Source: a virus. From it: a stretch of 20,318 nucleotides of DNA. Numbering within the stretch: position 1 is the stretch's first letter; the number at the start of each line of letters is the position of its first letter. A program made the translations under genes and the position numbers. The notes beneath the pieces are model-generated. The model saw nothing but the letters and a program-made list of their open reading frames with translations, made no database searches and had not been told where the DNA came from. The stretch covers positions 1 to 20,318 of IMG/VR virus record IMGVR_UViG_3300008448_000866. One strand, 5' to 3'. Below are positions 4,938-11,640 of this stretch, one piece after another.

Positions 4938-5472
4938 GTAATAAAGTGTAAGTAAACGCTTTTTTATTCGATTTGATACAAGCTTGAATAAGCTCTTTAA
5001 ACTGACTTGGATTGTTCAACACTTGACAGCCAGCGCTCCACTTATCTACATTCTTAGATTCAGTAGATTCATTTGCACGATGGATGTTCATACCAAATAA
5101 GCCAGTATCTTCTTTGCCCTGCTCCTCAGCTACCGAATCTTTATCAGCATCTCTGAACACGGTTACTTTTTTAGACTGAACTAAAGCGCTGTATTTGCCC
5201 TGATGCAACCCAATAACCCAAGTGTCTACGTATTGCCCTGCCTTAAGTACAGCTGTGCCTAACTTATTCATAGGATTATTGAGCCAAAAAGTACCTGGAT
5301 TAGTTGTTCCAGTGTACCACTTAACCTCATTACCCTGCACCAAGCCTATTAGATCATCAAACTTATTAGGCTCGTTAGCTTTGCTGCGGATGCCCACGAT
5401 ATGAATAGTAGGCCATTTGTAGCCAAGCTCTGTGAATTGAGCCTTAAGCTCGTCTATTGTTGGTGCTTTCAT
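4927..5472 (-). CDS. Endolysin-like protein with His and SxGC (L,D-transpeptidase-like) motif
   Basis: The 181-aa protein carries GMNIHRAN at residues 127-134 (His131) and KWSAGCQV at 144-151 (Cys149). His followed by S-x-G-C recalls the active site of YkuD-type L,D-transpeptidase folds. Other conserved-looking blocks are GTTNPGTFW (55-63), GQYVDTWVIGLHQGKYSALV (79-98) and VFRDADKD. I recall similar proteins as putative lysins of Bacteroidetes phages. It has no signal peptide, so it would need the holin for release. Its place immediately before three or four membrane genes of a lysis cassette supports a cell-wall-degrading role. The bond it cleaves is not established, and a transpeptidase-like rather than muramidase mechanism is inferred. 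Confidence 0.72.
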   Translation of the reverse strand: MKAPTIDELKAQFTELGYKWPTIHIVGIRSKANEPNKFDDLIGLVQGNEVKWYTGTTNPGTFWLNNPMNKLGTAVLKAGQYVDTWVIGLHQGKYSALVQSKKVTVFRDADKDSVAEEQGKEDTGLFGMNIHRANESTESKNVDKWSAGCQVLNNPSQFKELIQACIKSNKKAFTYTLLHEQ

Positions 5473-5557
5473 TTTTTCTCAGTTCTTTGTCGCGTTTAGA
5501 TAAGTAGACTTTAAGCTTGCGCTCATAGTCTTTACGTGTTTTCTCTTCCTTTGTCAT
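5444..5557 (-). CDS. Small basic 37-aa peptide upstream of the endolysin
   Basis: ATG 5557 lies 6 bases after the stop of the adaptor gene and opens a frame reading MTKEEKTRKDYERKLKVYLS, KRDKELRKNESTNNRRA, then TAA. It overlaps the endolysin-like start by 29 bases. The product is very rich in Lys, Arg and Glu and would form one amphipathic helix with no membrane segment. AAAGG lies only a few bases before the start. It exactly fills the gap between adaptor and lysin, as a real gene would, but a chance frame in Lys-rich DNA is possible. Function unknown. Confidence 0.45.
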   Translation of the reverse strand: MTKEEKTRKDYERKLKVYLSKRDKELRKNESTNNRRA

Positions 5558-5563
5558 CCTTTA

Positions 5564-6136
5564 TTAATTAGTGAAATCTCTTACGTTAAATCTGCTCCAA
5601 GCACTATCGTAATTTCTACCTTCACTAAATGCCACAGTGCTCTGCCTGTTTACTTTGCGGAGAGGATGAATATCAGGGAAGTTATTGGATGTGTATTCAG
5701 GATAAGAAGTGCTGTTATCACATAAGTAATCCACTAATCTCTGAGTGTACCACTGAGCATTCTCACGCGCTTTTTCCACTAAGCTATCCATCTCACCCTT
5801 TGTGATGGCTGTAGTATTTTCAGATTGGCGAGTAACAAGATTTCCGTTATCGTGCTTATACATGAGGAAAGGATAAAGCTCTACCATGGTCCACCAAGCT
5901 GTTGGCTTTACGATATACTCGTTTAATAGAGTCTCATACACTCCTGTTAAAGTACCATTCTCAATTTCAGATTTAATCTTGTTAGTTAAATCAGTTCCAA
6001 GGTAAAGAGTCATGTACTTATCTTGTGCTAAATACATAGCAGGACGAATAAGGTTAGTGTCTACAGCTTCATTTAACTGAGTGTATTTCTTAAGAAATTC
6101 CTCATTGATAAATAATATTTCCGGTGCTATTGCCAT
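5564..6136 (-). CDS. Head-tail adaptor (connector) protein, DUF6712-like
   Basis: The 190-aa protein begins ILFINEEFLKKYTQLNEAVD, then NLIRPAMYLAQDKYMTLYLG and a TAWWTMVELYPFLMYK helix. This pattern (a helix, an IRP.M..AQD.Y....LG block, then helices with a Trp-rich centre) is typical of the DUF6712-type connector encoded near portal genes of Bacteroidetes phages, equivalent to HK97 gp6. It would sit under the portal ring and close the neck after packaging. The A-rich leader (AAAACTAACACACAATG) resembles that of the capsid gene. It follows the portal by 12 bases. The family name is from memory; the role fits the position. Confidence 0.7.
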   Translation of the reverse strand: MAIAPEILFINEEFLKKYTQLNEAVDTNLIRPAMYLAQDKYMTLYLGTDLTNKIKSEIENGTLTGVYETLLNEYIVKPTAWWTMVELYPFLMYKHDNGNLVTRQSENTTAITKGEMDSLVEKARENAQWYTQRLVDYLCDNSTSYPEYTSNNFPDIHPLRKVNRQSTVAFSEGRNYDSAWSRFNVRDFTN

Positions 6137-6148
6137 TGTGTGTTAGTT

Positions 6149-8257
6149 TTAATTTGTTCCTGGATATCTGCCATGTAAAGAGGATTGATCATAAGTAGCT
6201 GTATTAGCTTGGCCGAATCCTTTAGCTATATCTTTTAAAGGCATTCCTGCTCTGATTGCTTTAGCCACTGAGATTGGATCAGATGACTCTAAGCCATTAT
6301 CTGCAACGAATCTACCTTTCTCTCTCTTGCGGAAATAGACTCTGCGTTCCCAATAGTGTTTACAATTTACCCCACCATGATAAAGCCATACTGAATAGGT
6401 AGCGCCATTATGGCCCATGTTAGGATTAAGGCTATTGCTATCCGTTTCCATTTTAGTTAAATCTTCATAACGGTAAACATAGCCAGCCTTAGCTGCGCTT
6501 ACCATCTGTCTGCAAAACTTGCGGCTATTACCACTTAAATTCTTTGAATAAGAATAACGAATCTTATAAAGTCCGCTATCCATTTCAGATGGCTTATCAG
6601 GATCGGCATAGCTGCGAACTGATGCAAGATTAACAGGCTCAGCTTCGATTAATTCCCATTCATCCTCATCTACTATCTCACCTTTATCGGATAAGAATTC
6701 ACACCACCAATTCTCATCATCTTCTGTGAAGATTGGAGGCTTCTCTTGTGGATCAGTAGATAATTCAGTCTTATATCTATTGTAGATAGCAGTAGCCCAG
6801 TCTCTCCCTGCATCACCTCCCCATAATTGCCATGCTACTCTGCCTGCTGATGGGAAGCCATCCTCTCCCTGATTCCATCCTGTAGCTTCCTTATCTACTG
6901 CATGTCTTTCAAAGTAGCTGTACATGCGTGTGATGGTCTCATAAGATAGATTACGCTTATTGCTAATGTCGCGTGCTCTTGCTACTCCTACTTCAGTACC
7001 TCCTCTGCCGTATTCCTCTCTCCACTTTAAACCTAACTCAGCCTCTGCGGCCATCTCATTAGTAGGCTCAAATGACTCAGGGATTTCTAAATTAGTCTTT
7101 TTTTTTTGAGCGCTTAGTTGAGTTGTTGCAGTTTGTGCAACAGTTGTAGTAGTGATTTCTTCACCGAAAATATCATTAGACTCAATGTATAAATCAGCAA
7201 CAATGCCCATGCCTTTAAATATCTCTTCAAGGCTATCTGTTATAATTTGTTGGTAAGGCTCAATAATGTTTCTATTGAAGATGCGGTAAGCGCTCTTCAT
7301 TTCATCAGCGTTACTACCTAAGCCGCCTGCATCTCTAATACCAAAAAGTAGAGGTGAAGTTACTCTGTGAGCTGCTAAGATATTCTCTCTTGACTGCACG
7401 CTTAACTCTTGCCATTGCTTATCAGCATCACTCATAGGCACTAAGTCTAAACGCGGTGCTCTATCAGCTGACTCATTGAAAGTAAATACTACCTTACCTG
7501 CTTTCTTAGCACCCACCATAGTTTCCCAATTCCTTCTAATAGCCATCTGCTCTTCAGGATCAGGAATGCCGTTATTCATGTGCAAGAAATAGCTTGGCGC
7601 CATTCCATTGCTTAAGAAAGCTCTATAAAATTCGCTAATATCGCGAGTAATTTCAATGTAGTTAATAGCACTGTAGTAATCAGGCTTAGGATAGTAAGCG
7701 CTGCCTGGTGTCATAACTCCAACGAATAGCACTTGAGAAGGCTCATCTGCTTTCGTTGTTGGATTGTACATCGGGATAAACACAGGAATGTTTTTCTTCT
7801 TACGTGTGTCGCTCCAATCTTTAGAGTAGTAGATGCCCGGTATAATATCTTCATCATTCGCCACAGCTAATCTGCAATTCTCATAAGGCAGATGGTTAAT
7901 CTTAGCAATGGTGCTTCTATCTACGCTCCAAATCACTTCTAAGTAGTATCCTCCCTGCATCTTAGCATCCAATGCTATTGGTCTGCGAATAGTGTTAAGC
8001 TTTAATCTATCTATCTCACGCTGAGCAGCAGGATTGTTACTCTTAATTTCCTTCCCTGCTATCATAAATGAAATGCTCATGGTTAGAGCAGAGTGCACAG
8101 GAGAGGCATAGTATAAATCAATGAGATAATTACTAAACAAGTTAGCCTCGCCTAAAGTTACCCATCCTTTAGGTGTCTCTTTCTCGGTAGCCTCTTGTGG
8201 CATTGCTGCTCCAAGATTCACTAACATTGGTGCTGAGGTCTGTGCTATATTATCCAT
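6149..8257 (-). CDS. Portal protein fused to two C-terminal domains
   Basis: Residues 1 to about 385 form a portal core: an N-terminal arm, helices and strands (SALTMSISFMIAGKEI, IDRLKLNTIRRPIALDAKMQ), the stem-type segment EITRDISEFYRAFLSNGMAP, and a clip-to-crown part (VTSPLLFGIRDAGGLGSNAD). A Thr/Gln-rich linker follows, then a domain with RMYSYFERHAVDKEATGW and VAWQLWGGDAGRDWATA (residues 443-490) known from the ends of prohead proteases and other head proteins, and a last domain ending in GGVNCKHYWERRVYF (around 625-640) like the Cys/His tail of MuF-type minor head proteins. At 702 aa it is far longer than a bare portal. An A10 run lies at the core-linker junction. It forms the packaging vertex ring. 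Confidence 0.85.
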   Translation of the reverse strand: MDNIAQTSAPMLVNLGAAMPQEATEKETPKGWVTLGEANLFSNYLIDLYYASPVHSALTMSISFMIAGKEIKSNNPAAQREIDRLKLNTIRRPIALDAKMQGGYYLEVIWSVDRSTIAKINHLPYENCRLAVANDEDIIPGIYYSKDWSDTRKKKNIPVFIPMYNPTTKADEPSQVLFVGVMTPGSAYYPKPDYYSAINYIEITRDISEFYRAFLSNGMAPSYFLHMNNGIPDPEEQMAIRRNWETMVGAKKAGKVVFTFNESADRAPRLDLVPMSDADKQWQELSVQSRENILAAHRVTSPLLFGIRDAGGLGSNADEMKSAYRIFNRNIIEPYQQIITDSLEEIFKGMGIVADLYIESNDIFGEEITTTTVAQTATTQLSAQKKKTNLEIPESFEPTNEMAAEAELGLKWREEYGRGGTEVGVARARDISNKRNLSYETITRMYSYFERHAVDKEATGWNQGEDGFPSAGRVAWQLWGGDAGRDWATAIYNRYKTELSTDPQEKPPIFTEDDENWWCEFLSDKGEIVDEDEWELIEAEPVNLASVRSYADPDKPSEMDSGLYKIRYSYSKNLSGNSRKFCRQMVSAAKAGYVYRYEDLTKMETDSNSLNPNMGHNGATYSVWLYHGGVNCKHYWERRVYFRKREKGRFVADNGLESSDPISVAKAIRAGMPLKDIAKGFGQANTATYDQSSLHGRYPGTN

Positions 8258-8660
8258 TGTAAGTAATATCGTTATCTATTGTTAAATTGGGCTCAGTATA
8301 GCGAGGTGTAGTAATATCTTCAACGATTAAATAACCCTTCTCTATTACTCCCTCTACAGCCGCATTGGTAGGATCTAAATTAGTGCTGCTATTTTGGCCA
8401 TAAACTATGTACGAGAATCTCGCTGGGTAGTTAATTAATAGGCTTGCAGCTGTTGGTGTATTGGCATTCGTGCCAATCTGAATGGTAGTGTACCTATCAT
8501 TCTCTGCTATCTTAGTAGGGATAGCGTAAAGCTTCTGAAGTGTCTGCTCGTTTGTTAATTCAAGCAAGTAATGAGTGTATGTATTAGCAAGCAAAAGCTC
8601 CCCTTCCTTTAATGTAAGGTAGAGGAGCTGTGCTGCTGTATTTTTAAGTAAATAAATCAT
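8250..8660 (-). CDS. Beta-rich structural protein of unknown role, 136 aa
   Basis: Strands predominate: MIYLLKNTAAQLLYLTLKEG, then YTHYLLELTNEQTLQKLYAI, a RYTTIQIG strand and ARFSYIVYGQNSSTNLDPTN, ending in a VIEKGYLIV strand. I recall this layout, with the NLDP turn and a VExGxLxV end, from small proteins in Bacteroidetes phage structural clusters, but not an experimentally defined role. The fold could be Ig-like or like the N-terminal domain of baseplate BppU proteins. It overlaps the portal start by 8 bases and lies 24 bases after the tail tube gene. A neck or tail decoration role is a guess. Confidence 0.65.
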   Translation of the reverse strand: MIYLLKNTAAQLLYLTLKEGELLLANTYTHYLLELTNEQTLQKLYAIPTKIAENDRYTTIQIGTNANTPTAASLLINYPARFSYIVYGQNSSTNLDPTNAAVEGVIEKGYLIVEDITTPRYTEPNLTIDNDITYNG

Positions 8661-8684
8661 GCTTTAAAGATAGCACAATTTAGT

Positions 8685-9233
8685 TTACAATGTACCTGCT
8701 ACTACGGTAACAGTTGCGAAGTCTTCAAATGGAGTATCTCCAGCGTCTTGGTCAAGCAAGTATGCCTTATCTTTCTCCTCGCCTGTGAAGGTCACGGTGT
8801 AACCTACCATGTCGCCTTTAGCAGTACCTGTTTGAGTAGTGAATGCAGTAACCTCAACACCATCTTTGTAACCACACATCCAAATGTTATCGTTATTGTC
8901 TTGAACGAATAATACGTTACGGCCTTTAGCGATGTTTTGAAGTTGTAGTGAACGTGCAGCAGTCATTCCATGGAATGAAGCTACGATAGTTTGAGTGTAG
9001 TATACAGTGCCATTTTCAATAGAGATTGTAGCCTCTTCAGTAAATGATCCTGTGTGCTTAGGTAGTTCAAATTCGTAAACTGAACCTGTTGCAAGAGCAG
9101 TAACTAAGTTACTTGTTCCATCAATAGTAGCAGTATTAGCAAATGTAGCGTAAGAACCAAGGTAGATTGCTTTAATCCCACCAATCGATTCTTTGCACTG
9201 AATCTGGAGTCCAGCGGTAGTTAGACAGCTCAT
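8685..9233 (-). CDS. Probable major tail tube protein
   Basis: I start the gene at ATG 9233 (MSCLTTAGLQIQCKESIGGI, 182 aa) with an A-rich leader (CAAAAAAAAATTTACACACG). The frame is open to ATG 9302, but that part would encode a Lys-rich, non-conserved leader and runs through an RNA hairpin. The body alternates strands and turns, and the C-terminal half (RNVLFVQDNNDNIWMCGYKD, then GTAKGDMVGYTVTFTGEEKD) has the pattern I associate with Bacteroidetes phage tail tube proteins. With a tape measure protein and no sheath gene in view, this suits a siphovirus tail. It is unusual that the gene lies next to the capsid gene and away from the tape measure gene. Confidence 0.65.
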   Translation of the reverse strand: MSCLTTAGLQIQCKESIGGIKAIYLGSYATFANTATIDGTSNLVTALATGSVYEFELPKHTGSFTEEATISIENGTVYYTQTIVASFHGMTAARSLQLQNIAKGRNVLFVQDNNDNIWMCGYKDGVEVTAFTTQTGTAKGDMVGYTVTFTGEEKDKAYLLDQDAGDTPFEDFATVTVVAGTL

Positions 9234-9269
9234 ATCGTGTGTAAATTTTTTTTTGTTATTTTTTAAACT

Positions 9270-9285
9270 ATTCTTTGCAAAGAAT
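9270..9285. repeat. 16-bp perfect palindrome in the tail tube leader
   Basis: ATTCTTTGCAAAGAAT reads the same on both strands. Its right half (9279-9285 on the plus strand) is also part of the downstream arm of the larger hairpin at 9279-9312, so in RNA the two structures exclude each other. It could be a protein-binding site on DNA or a competing RNA fold. Followed on the minus strand by A-rich rather than T-rich sequence, it is not a classical terminator by itself. Confidence 0.6.
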
Positions 9286-9312
9286 GGGCGGCTCTTAGCC
9301 AACCCACTCTTT
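9279..9312 (-). terminator. Strong RNA hairpin after the major capsid gene (attenuating terminator or processing stem)
   Basis: In the transcript, AAAGAGUGGG (9312-9303) pairs with CCCAUUCUUU (9288-9279) over 10 pairs with one G-U, and an inner GGCU-AAG-AGCC stem-loop stacks inside across a small bulge. The hairpin starts 16 bases after the tandem TAA stops of the capsid gene and ends in a UUCUUU stretch. It probably reduces transcription into the tail tube and portal genes or protects the abundant capsid message. It lacks a long uninterrupted U tract, so complete termination is unlikely and downstream genes would still be read. Confidence 0.6.
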
Positions 9313-9328
9313 TAACAAAGGAGTATTA

Positions 9329-10258
9329 TTATGGGTTCATGAAACCTAAGATAGCCTCAGCAGGCACTGCTACTTGTGTACCAGCGCGGAACTTCATAAC
9401 CATTCTTACGTTATCTGATCCATCAGTTACAGACATATCTACAACCTTAACTTCATTGAAGTCAGATACAGTGTCAGTACCAAAGAACAAGTTCTCAGGC
9501 TTAGCGAAAAGAGCTACGTTGTCAGGAATACCTGGGCAAACATAGATTTCGTATCCATCAAACATCAATGGGTAGTTAGAAGCAGCGTTGAACTGTTGCA
9601 AGTAACCCAAAGCTGATAAAGCTTGGCGGTAAAGTTGAGCAGTCTTTCTGTTTACATAAAGCTTAACAGAAGCATCACCGATTAATGTAGCAGGAAGTGC
9701 AGCCATCAAAGTCTCAAGAGATGCGATTACGTTAGATGCAGTGAATGCGTTAGCGAAGTCAACATCAGGAGTACCTGATTTAGCAGTATCTAACACTTTC
9801 AAAATACCATTGAAAGAAGTGTAAGAAGAGCTTTCGAAGTTACCTTGCCACAAAGTGTATTCGATGTTCTCAGCTACTTTACCTGAAAGGTGAGCGATTA
9901 AGAAATCAGCGAAGTTAGCAGGGATAGTATCGTTAGCAAATCCACGACCAGTTTGAGCAGCTTCCCAATCTTTTGCAAATTGATCCTTGCACACTTCAAC
10001 ATTCACCTTAAGGTCAGTAACAGTCAATACACGCTCAGCCAAAGTCAAGGTAGAGTCAGCATTGTCGAAGTCACAACCCCATGCTTTTACGATGTCAGTA
10101 GAAGCAAGAGTCTTAAGTACCATCTTGTACTTAACATTCTCTTTTACTGTGATGTAGTTGTTAGCAATAGTGTCTCCTGACAATACTGCTGCGCTGATAT
10201 ACGGCAGAGCTAACTCGCCAGCATATGAGCTTGAAGAAATGGTTAAATTAGTTGCCAT
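9329..10258 (-). CDS. Major capsid protein, HK97-fold type
   Basis: The 309-aa protein follows the protease and scaffold genes, as usual for a major capsid gene. N-terminal residues are polar (MATNLTISSSSYAGELALPY); a central helix (PANFADFLIAHLSGKVAENI, then EYTLWQGNF) matches the spine-helix region, and the C-terminal half has the P and A-domain pattern (VKLYVNRKTAQLYRQALSAL, YLQQFNAASNYPLMFDGYEI, VPAEAILGF). It assembles the icosahedral shell. The leader at 10259-10285 has near-repeats of AAAAACAAACA before AAAAAATG, suited to strong translation in a Bacteroidetes host. It ends in tandem TAA codons followed by a hairpin. Confidence 0.85.
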   Translation of the reverse strand: MATNLTISSSSYAGELALPYISAAVLSGDTIANNYITVKENVKYKMVLKTLASTDIVKAWGCDFDNADSTLTLAERVLTVTDLKVNVEVCKDQFAKDWEAAQTGRGFANDTIPANFADFLIAHLSGKVAENIEYTLWQGNFESSSYTSFNGILKVLDTAKSGTPDVDFANAFTASNVIASLETLMAALPATLIGDASVKLYVNRKTAQLYRQALSALGYLQQFNAASNYPLMFDGYEIYVCPGIPDNVALFAKPENLFFGTDTVSDFNEVKVVDMSVTDGSDNVRMVMKFRAGTQVAVPAEAILGFMNP

Positions 10259-10285
10259 TTTTTGTGTTTGTTTTTATGTTTGTTT
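10259..10285 (-). promoter_or_regulatory. A-rich translation leader of the capsid gene
   Basis: The 27 bases between the scaffold stop and the capsid ATG read, in the transcript sense, AAAAACAAACAT then AAAAACAAACACAAAAA before ATG: two near-copies of one A/C block with no G. There is no Shine-Dalgarno sequence. Flavobacteriia ribosomes hide the anti-Shine-Dalgarno end of 16S rRNA and favour A-rich, unstructured leaders, so this is probably a strong initiation site matched to the high demand for capsid protein. Confidence 0.6.
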
Positions 10286-10864
10286 TTATTTGAGTTTATT
10301 AATCATAGCGTAGGCACGTTGTTGTGCTGTCATGCGAGACATGTCTACGTGTTGTGTTGGTGCTGTTTGACGAGCTTGCTTAACAGTTACTGCTGCCGGT
10401 GCTTGTGAAAGCTCTACAATTTTCTTTTCAGCAGCGCTAAGCTTAGCTTCGAATTCAGCAATTACGTTTTTAAGTAAACCTTCAACCTGCTCTTTCGAAT
10501 AAGTCTCAGCTACCTCTTGCTCTATGGTAACTTCTACCTCAGGCTTCTCTTCCTCTTTTGGTACTTCAATAGCGCTTGCAATAATGCCAGCTGCTACCAC
10601 GATTACCATACCGTTATCGAGTGTATACTCTCCATCAGCAAGAGGTGTAGCATTGCCATCTGCATCCATTACAAATACCTCTACTCCCTCAGCCCATACT
10701 TCAGCTGGTGAATAGATCATAGTACCATCAGCTAAAGCGCCCTCTACCATCATCTCTACCTTGGTAGATTCTTCAGCGGCAGGAGTCTCTTCAACTGATA
10801 ATTTCACTCCATGCTTACTAAGCTGTGGAGCGAACTTTTCTAAAATTTCAGAAATCATGTTCAT
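10286..10864 (-). CDS. Scaffolding-like head assembly protein, 192 aa
   Basis: The protein combines a beta-rich domain at residues 35-95 (VEGALADGTMIYSPAEVWAE, EVFVMDADGNATPLADGEYT, GMVIVVAAGIIASAI) with a Glu/Lys-rich region, a coiled coil (EQVEGLLKNVIAEFEAKLSA, AEKKIVELSQ) and a basic end (RMTAQQRAYAMINKLK). Acidic coiled-coil proteins with a basic C-terminal helix just before the capsid gene are typical of scaffolds, where the end binds the shell. The DADGNATPLADGEYTL domain occurs in head proteins of related phages. It follows the protease by 26 bases, and the protease probably removes it during maturation. The start may be Met1 or Met3. Confidence 0.72.
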   Translation of the reverse strand: MNMISEILEKFAPQLSKHGVKLSVEETPAAEESTKVEMMVEGALADGTMIYSPAEVWAEGVEVFVMDADGNATPLADGEYTLDNGMVIVVAAGIIASAIEVPKEEEKPEVEVTIEQEVAETYSKEQVEGLLKNVIAEFEAKLSAAEKKIVELSQAPAAVTVKQARQTAPTQHVDMSRMTAQQRAYAMINKLK

Positions 10865-10890
10865 AGTGTATTATTTATTAGTGGAAAAAA

Positions 10891-11484
10891 TTAAGAATTC
10901 ATTTCAAGTGCTTGAGCCAATTCAGCCAACAGCTTCTCTAAGTCTTTCTCTTCTACGTTCTTCTCAGTTAGTGGAGTAAACCATCCTTCTATTGAAAAGC
11001 CTTTAACCTCGCCATTCTTTACAGCTGCCCAAGTAGCATCATCATCTACTTTTACCCCTATCATCCACGTGCCATCAGGAAGCTCAAAGCCGTAGTTATC
11101 TCCCTTATCAGCCCCTGCTTTAATCCATGACTCTACTACTGTAAGATTGTTTACAGGCATCTCATGTTGAATGGTGTGGTTATGGTGCATGTTACGCTTA
11201 AGGAACTCTTGAGCAGTTTGCTCTATAGTCTCTTTAGAGTAAGTAATAAAGTACTTCTCACCATTACCATCATAACGCACTATAGGCTGATTAGGAATCA
11301 AAGCAGGGCCATACAGCATGCGCTTCTCTCCATCTTCCACGCGAGCGAGCATTAGATTCTGTTTGCTTAGCGCTACAAAGTCTACCATTATAGCAGGCTC
11401 ACTAACTAAGCTGACAGCGTAGACTCCCATGTTAGAATCCTCTTCGCCTAAGCCGTATTCAATTAACTTCAATTTATCATTCAT
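10891..11484 (-). CDS. Prohead protease, XkdF-like (peptidase S78 type 2)
   Basis: From ATG 11484 the product is 197 aa (MNDKLKLIEYGLGEEDSNMG). It matches the XkdF-like serine protease pattern: GPALIPNQPIVRYDGNGEKY, an FLKRNMHHNHTIQHE block (His residues near 99-103), NLTVVESWIKAGADKGDNYG and ATWAAVKNGEVKGFSIEGW, where Ser164 in GFSIEG is the likely nucleophile. The frame continues up to 11535, but the extra MMRLLTLYYLKYQKLTI lies inside the preceding 52-aa gene and is not conserved-looking. It cleaves scaffold and capsid arms during prohead maturation; the scaffold and capsid genes follow directly. The acidic Leu-rich C-terminus may bind the scaffold. Confidence 0.85.
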   Translation of the reverse strand: MNDKLKLIEYGLGEEDSNMGVYAVSLVSEPAIMVDFVALSKQNLMLARVEDGEKRMLYGPALIPNQPIVRYDGNGEKYFITYSKETIEQTAQEFLKRNMHHNHTIQHEMPVNNLTVVESWIKAGADKGDNYGFELPDGTWMIGVKVDDDATWAAVKNGEVKGFSIEGWFTPLTEKNVEEKDLEKLLAELAQALEMNS

Positions 11485-11635
11485 TATCGTAAGTTTCTGA
11501 TATTTCAAATAGTATAGCGTTAACAACCTCATCAATTATAGCCTCGGTATCTTCGAGCTCTGTTCTATCAATTTCAGATAGAGCATTTCTTACCCCTCTC
11601 GCTATGCACTTTTTAAGTAGTGGAAAGTTTGCCAT
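11477..11635 (-). CDS. 52-aa protein between tape measure and protease genes
   Basis: ATG 11635 lies 5 bases after the stop of the tape measure gene and opens MANFPLLKKCIARGVRNALS, EIDRTELEDTEAIIDEVVNA, ILFEISETYDNE, then TGA. It overlaps the protease ATG by 8 bases. It is short, helical and strongly acidic after a basic first third, with no membrane segment. Because it spans the gap exactly and is coupled on both sides, I take it as a real gene. The function is unknown; a tail or head assembly cofactor is possible from position. Confidence 0.6.
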   Translation of the reverse strand: MANFPLLKKCIARGVRNALSEIDRTELEDTEAIIDEVVNAILFEISETYDNE

Positions 11636-11640
11636 ATTCG

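Noticed and set aside
5042-5050. DnaA box-like TTATCTACA
   Set aside because: One mismatch to the consensus and inside the endolysin gene; no cluster, so no evidence of an origin.
9246-9254. A9 run (minus strand) as a programmed slip site in the tail tube gene
   Set aside because: With the start at 9233 the run lies in the untranslated leader, so it is more likely part of the A-rich initiation region.
9234-9302. N-terminal extension of the tail tube protein from ATG 9302
   Set aside because: Starts inside a strong RNA hairpin and encodes a Lys/Asn-rich leader from the A-rich 5' region; ATG 9233 fits better.
9339-9545. Plus-strand frame inside the capsid gene
   Set aside because: Antisense shadow of a strongly supported capsid gene.
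11485-11535. N-terminal extension of the protease from ATG 11535
   Set aside because: Overlaps the 52-aa gene and adds a hydrophobic stretch unlike the family; ATG 11484 is better.
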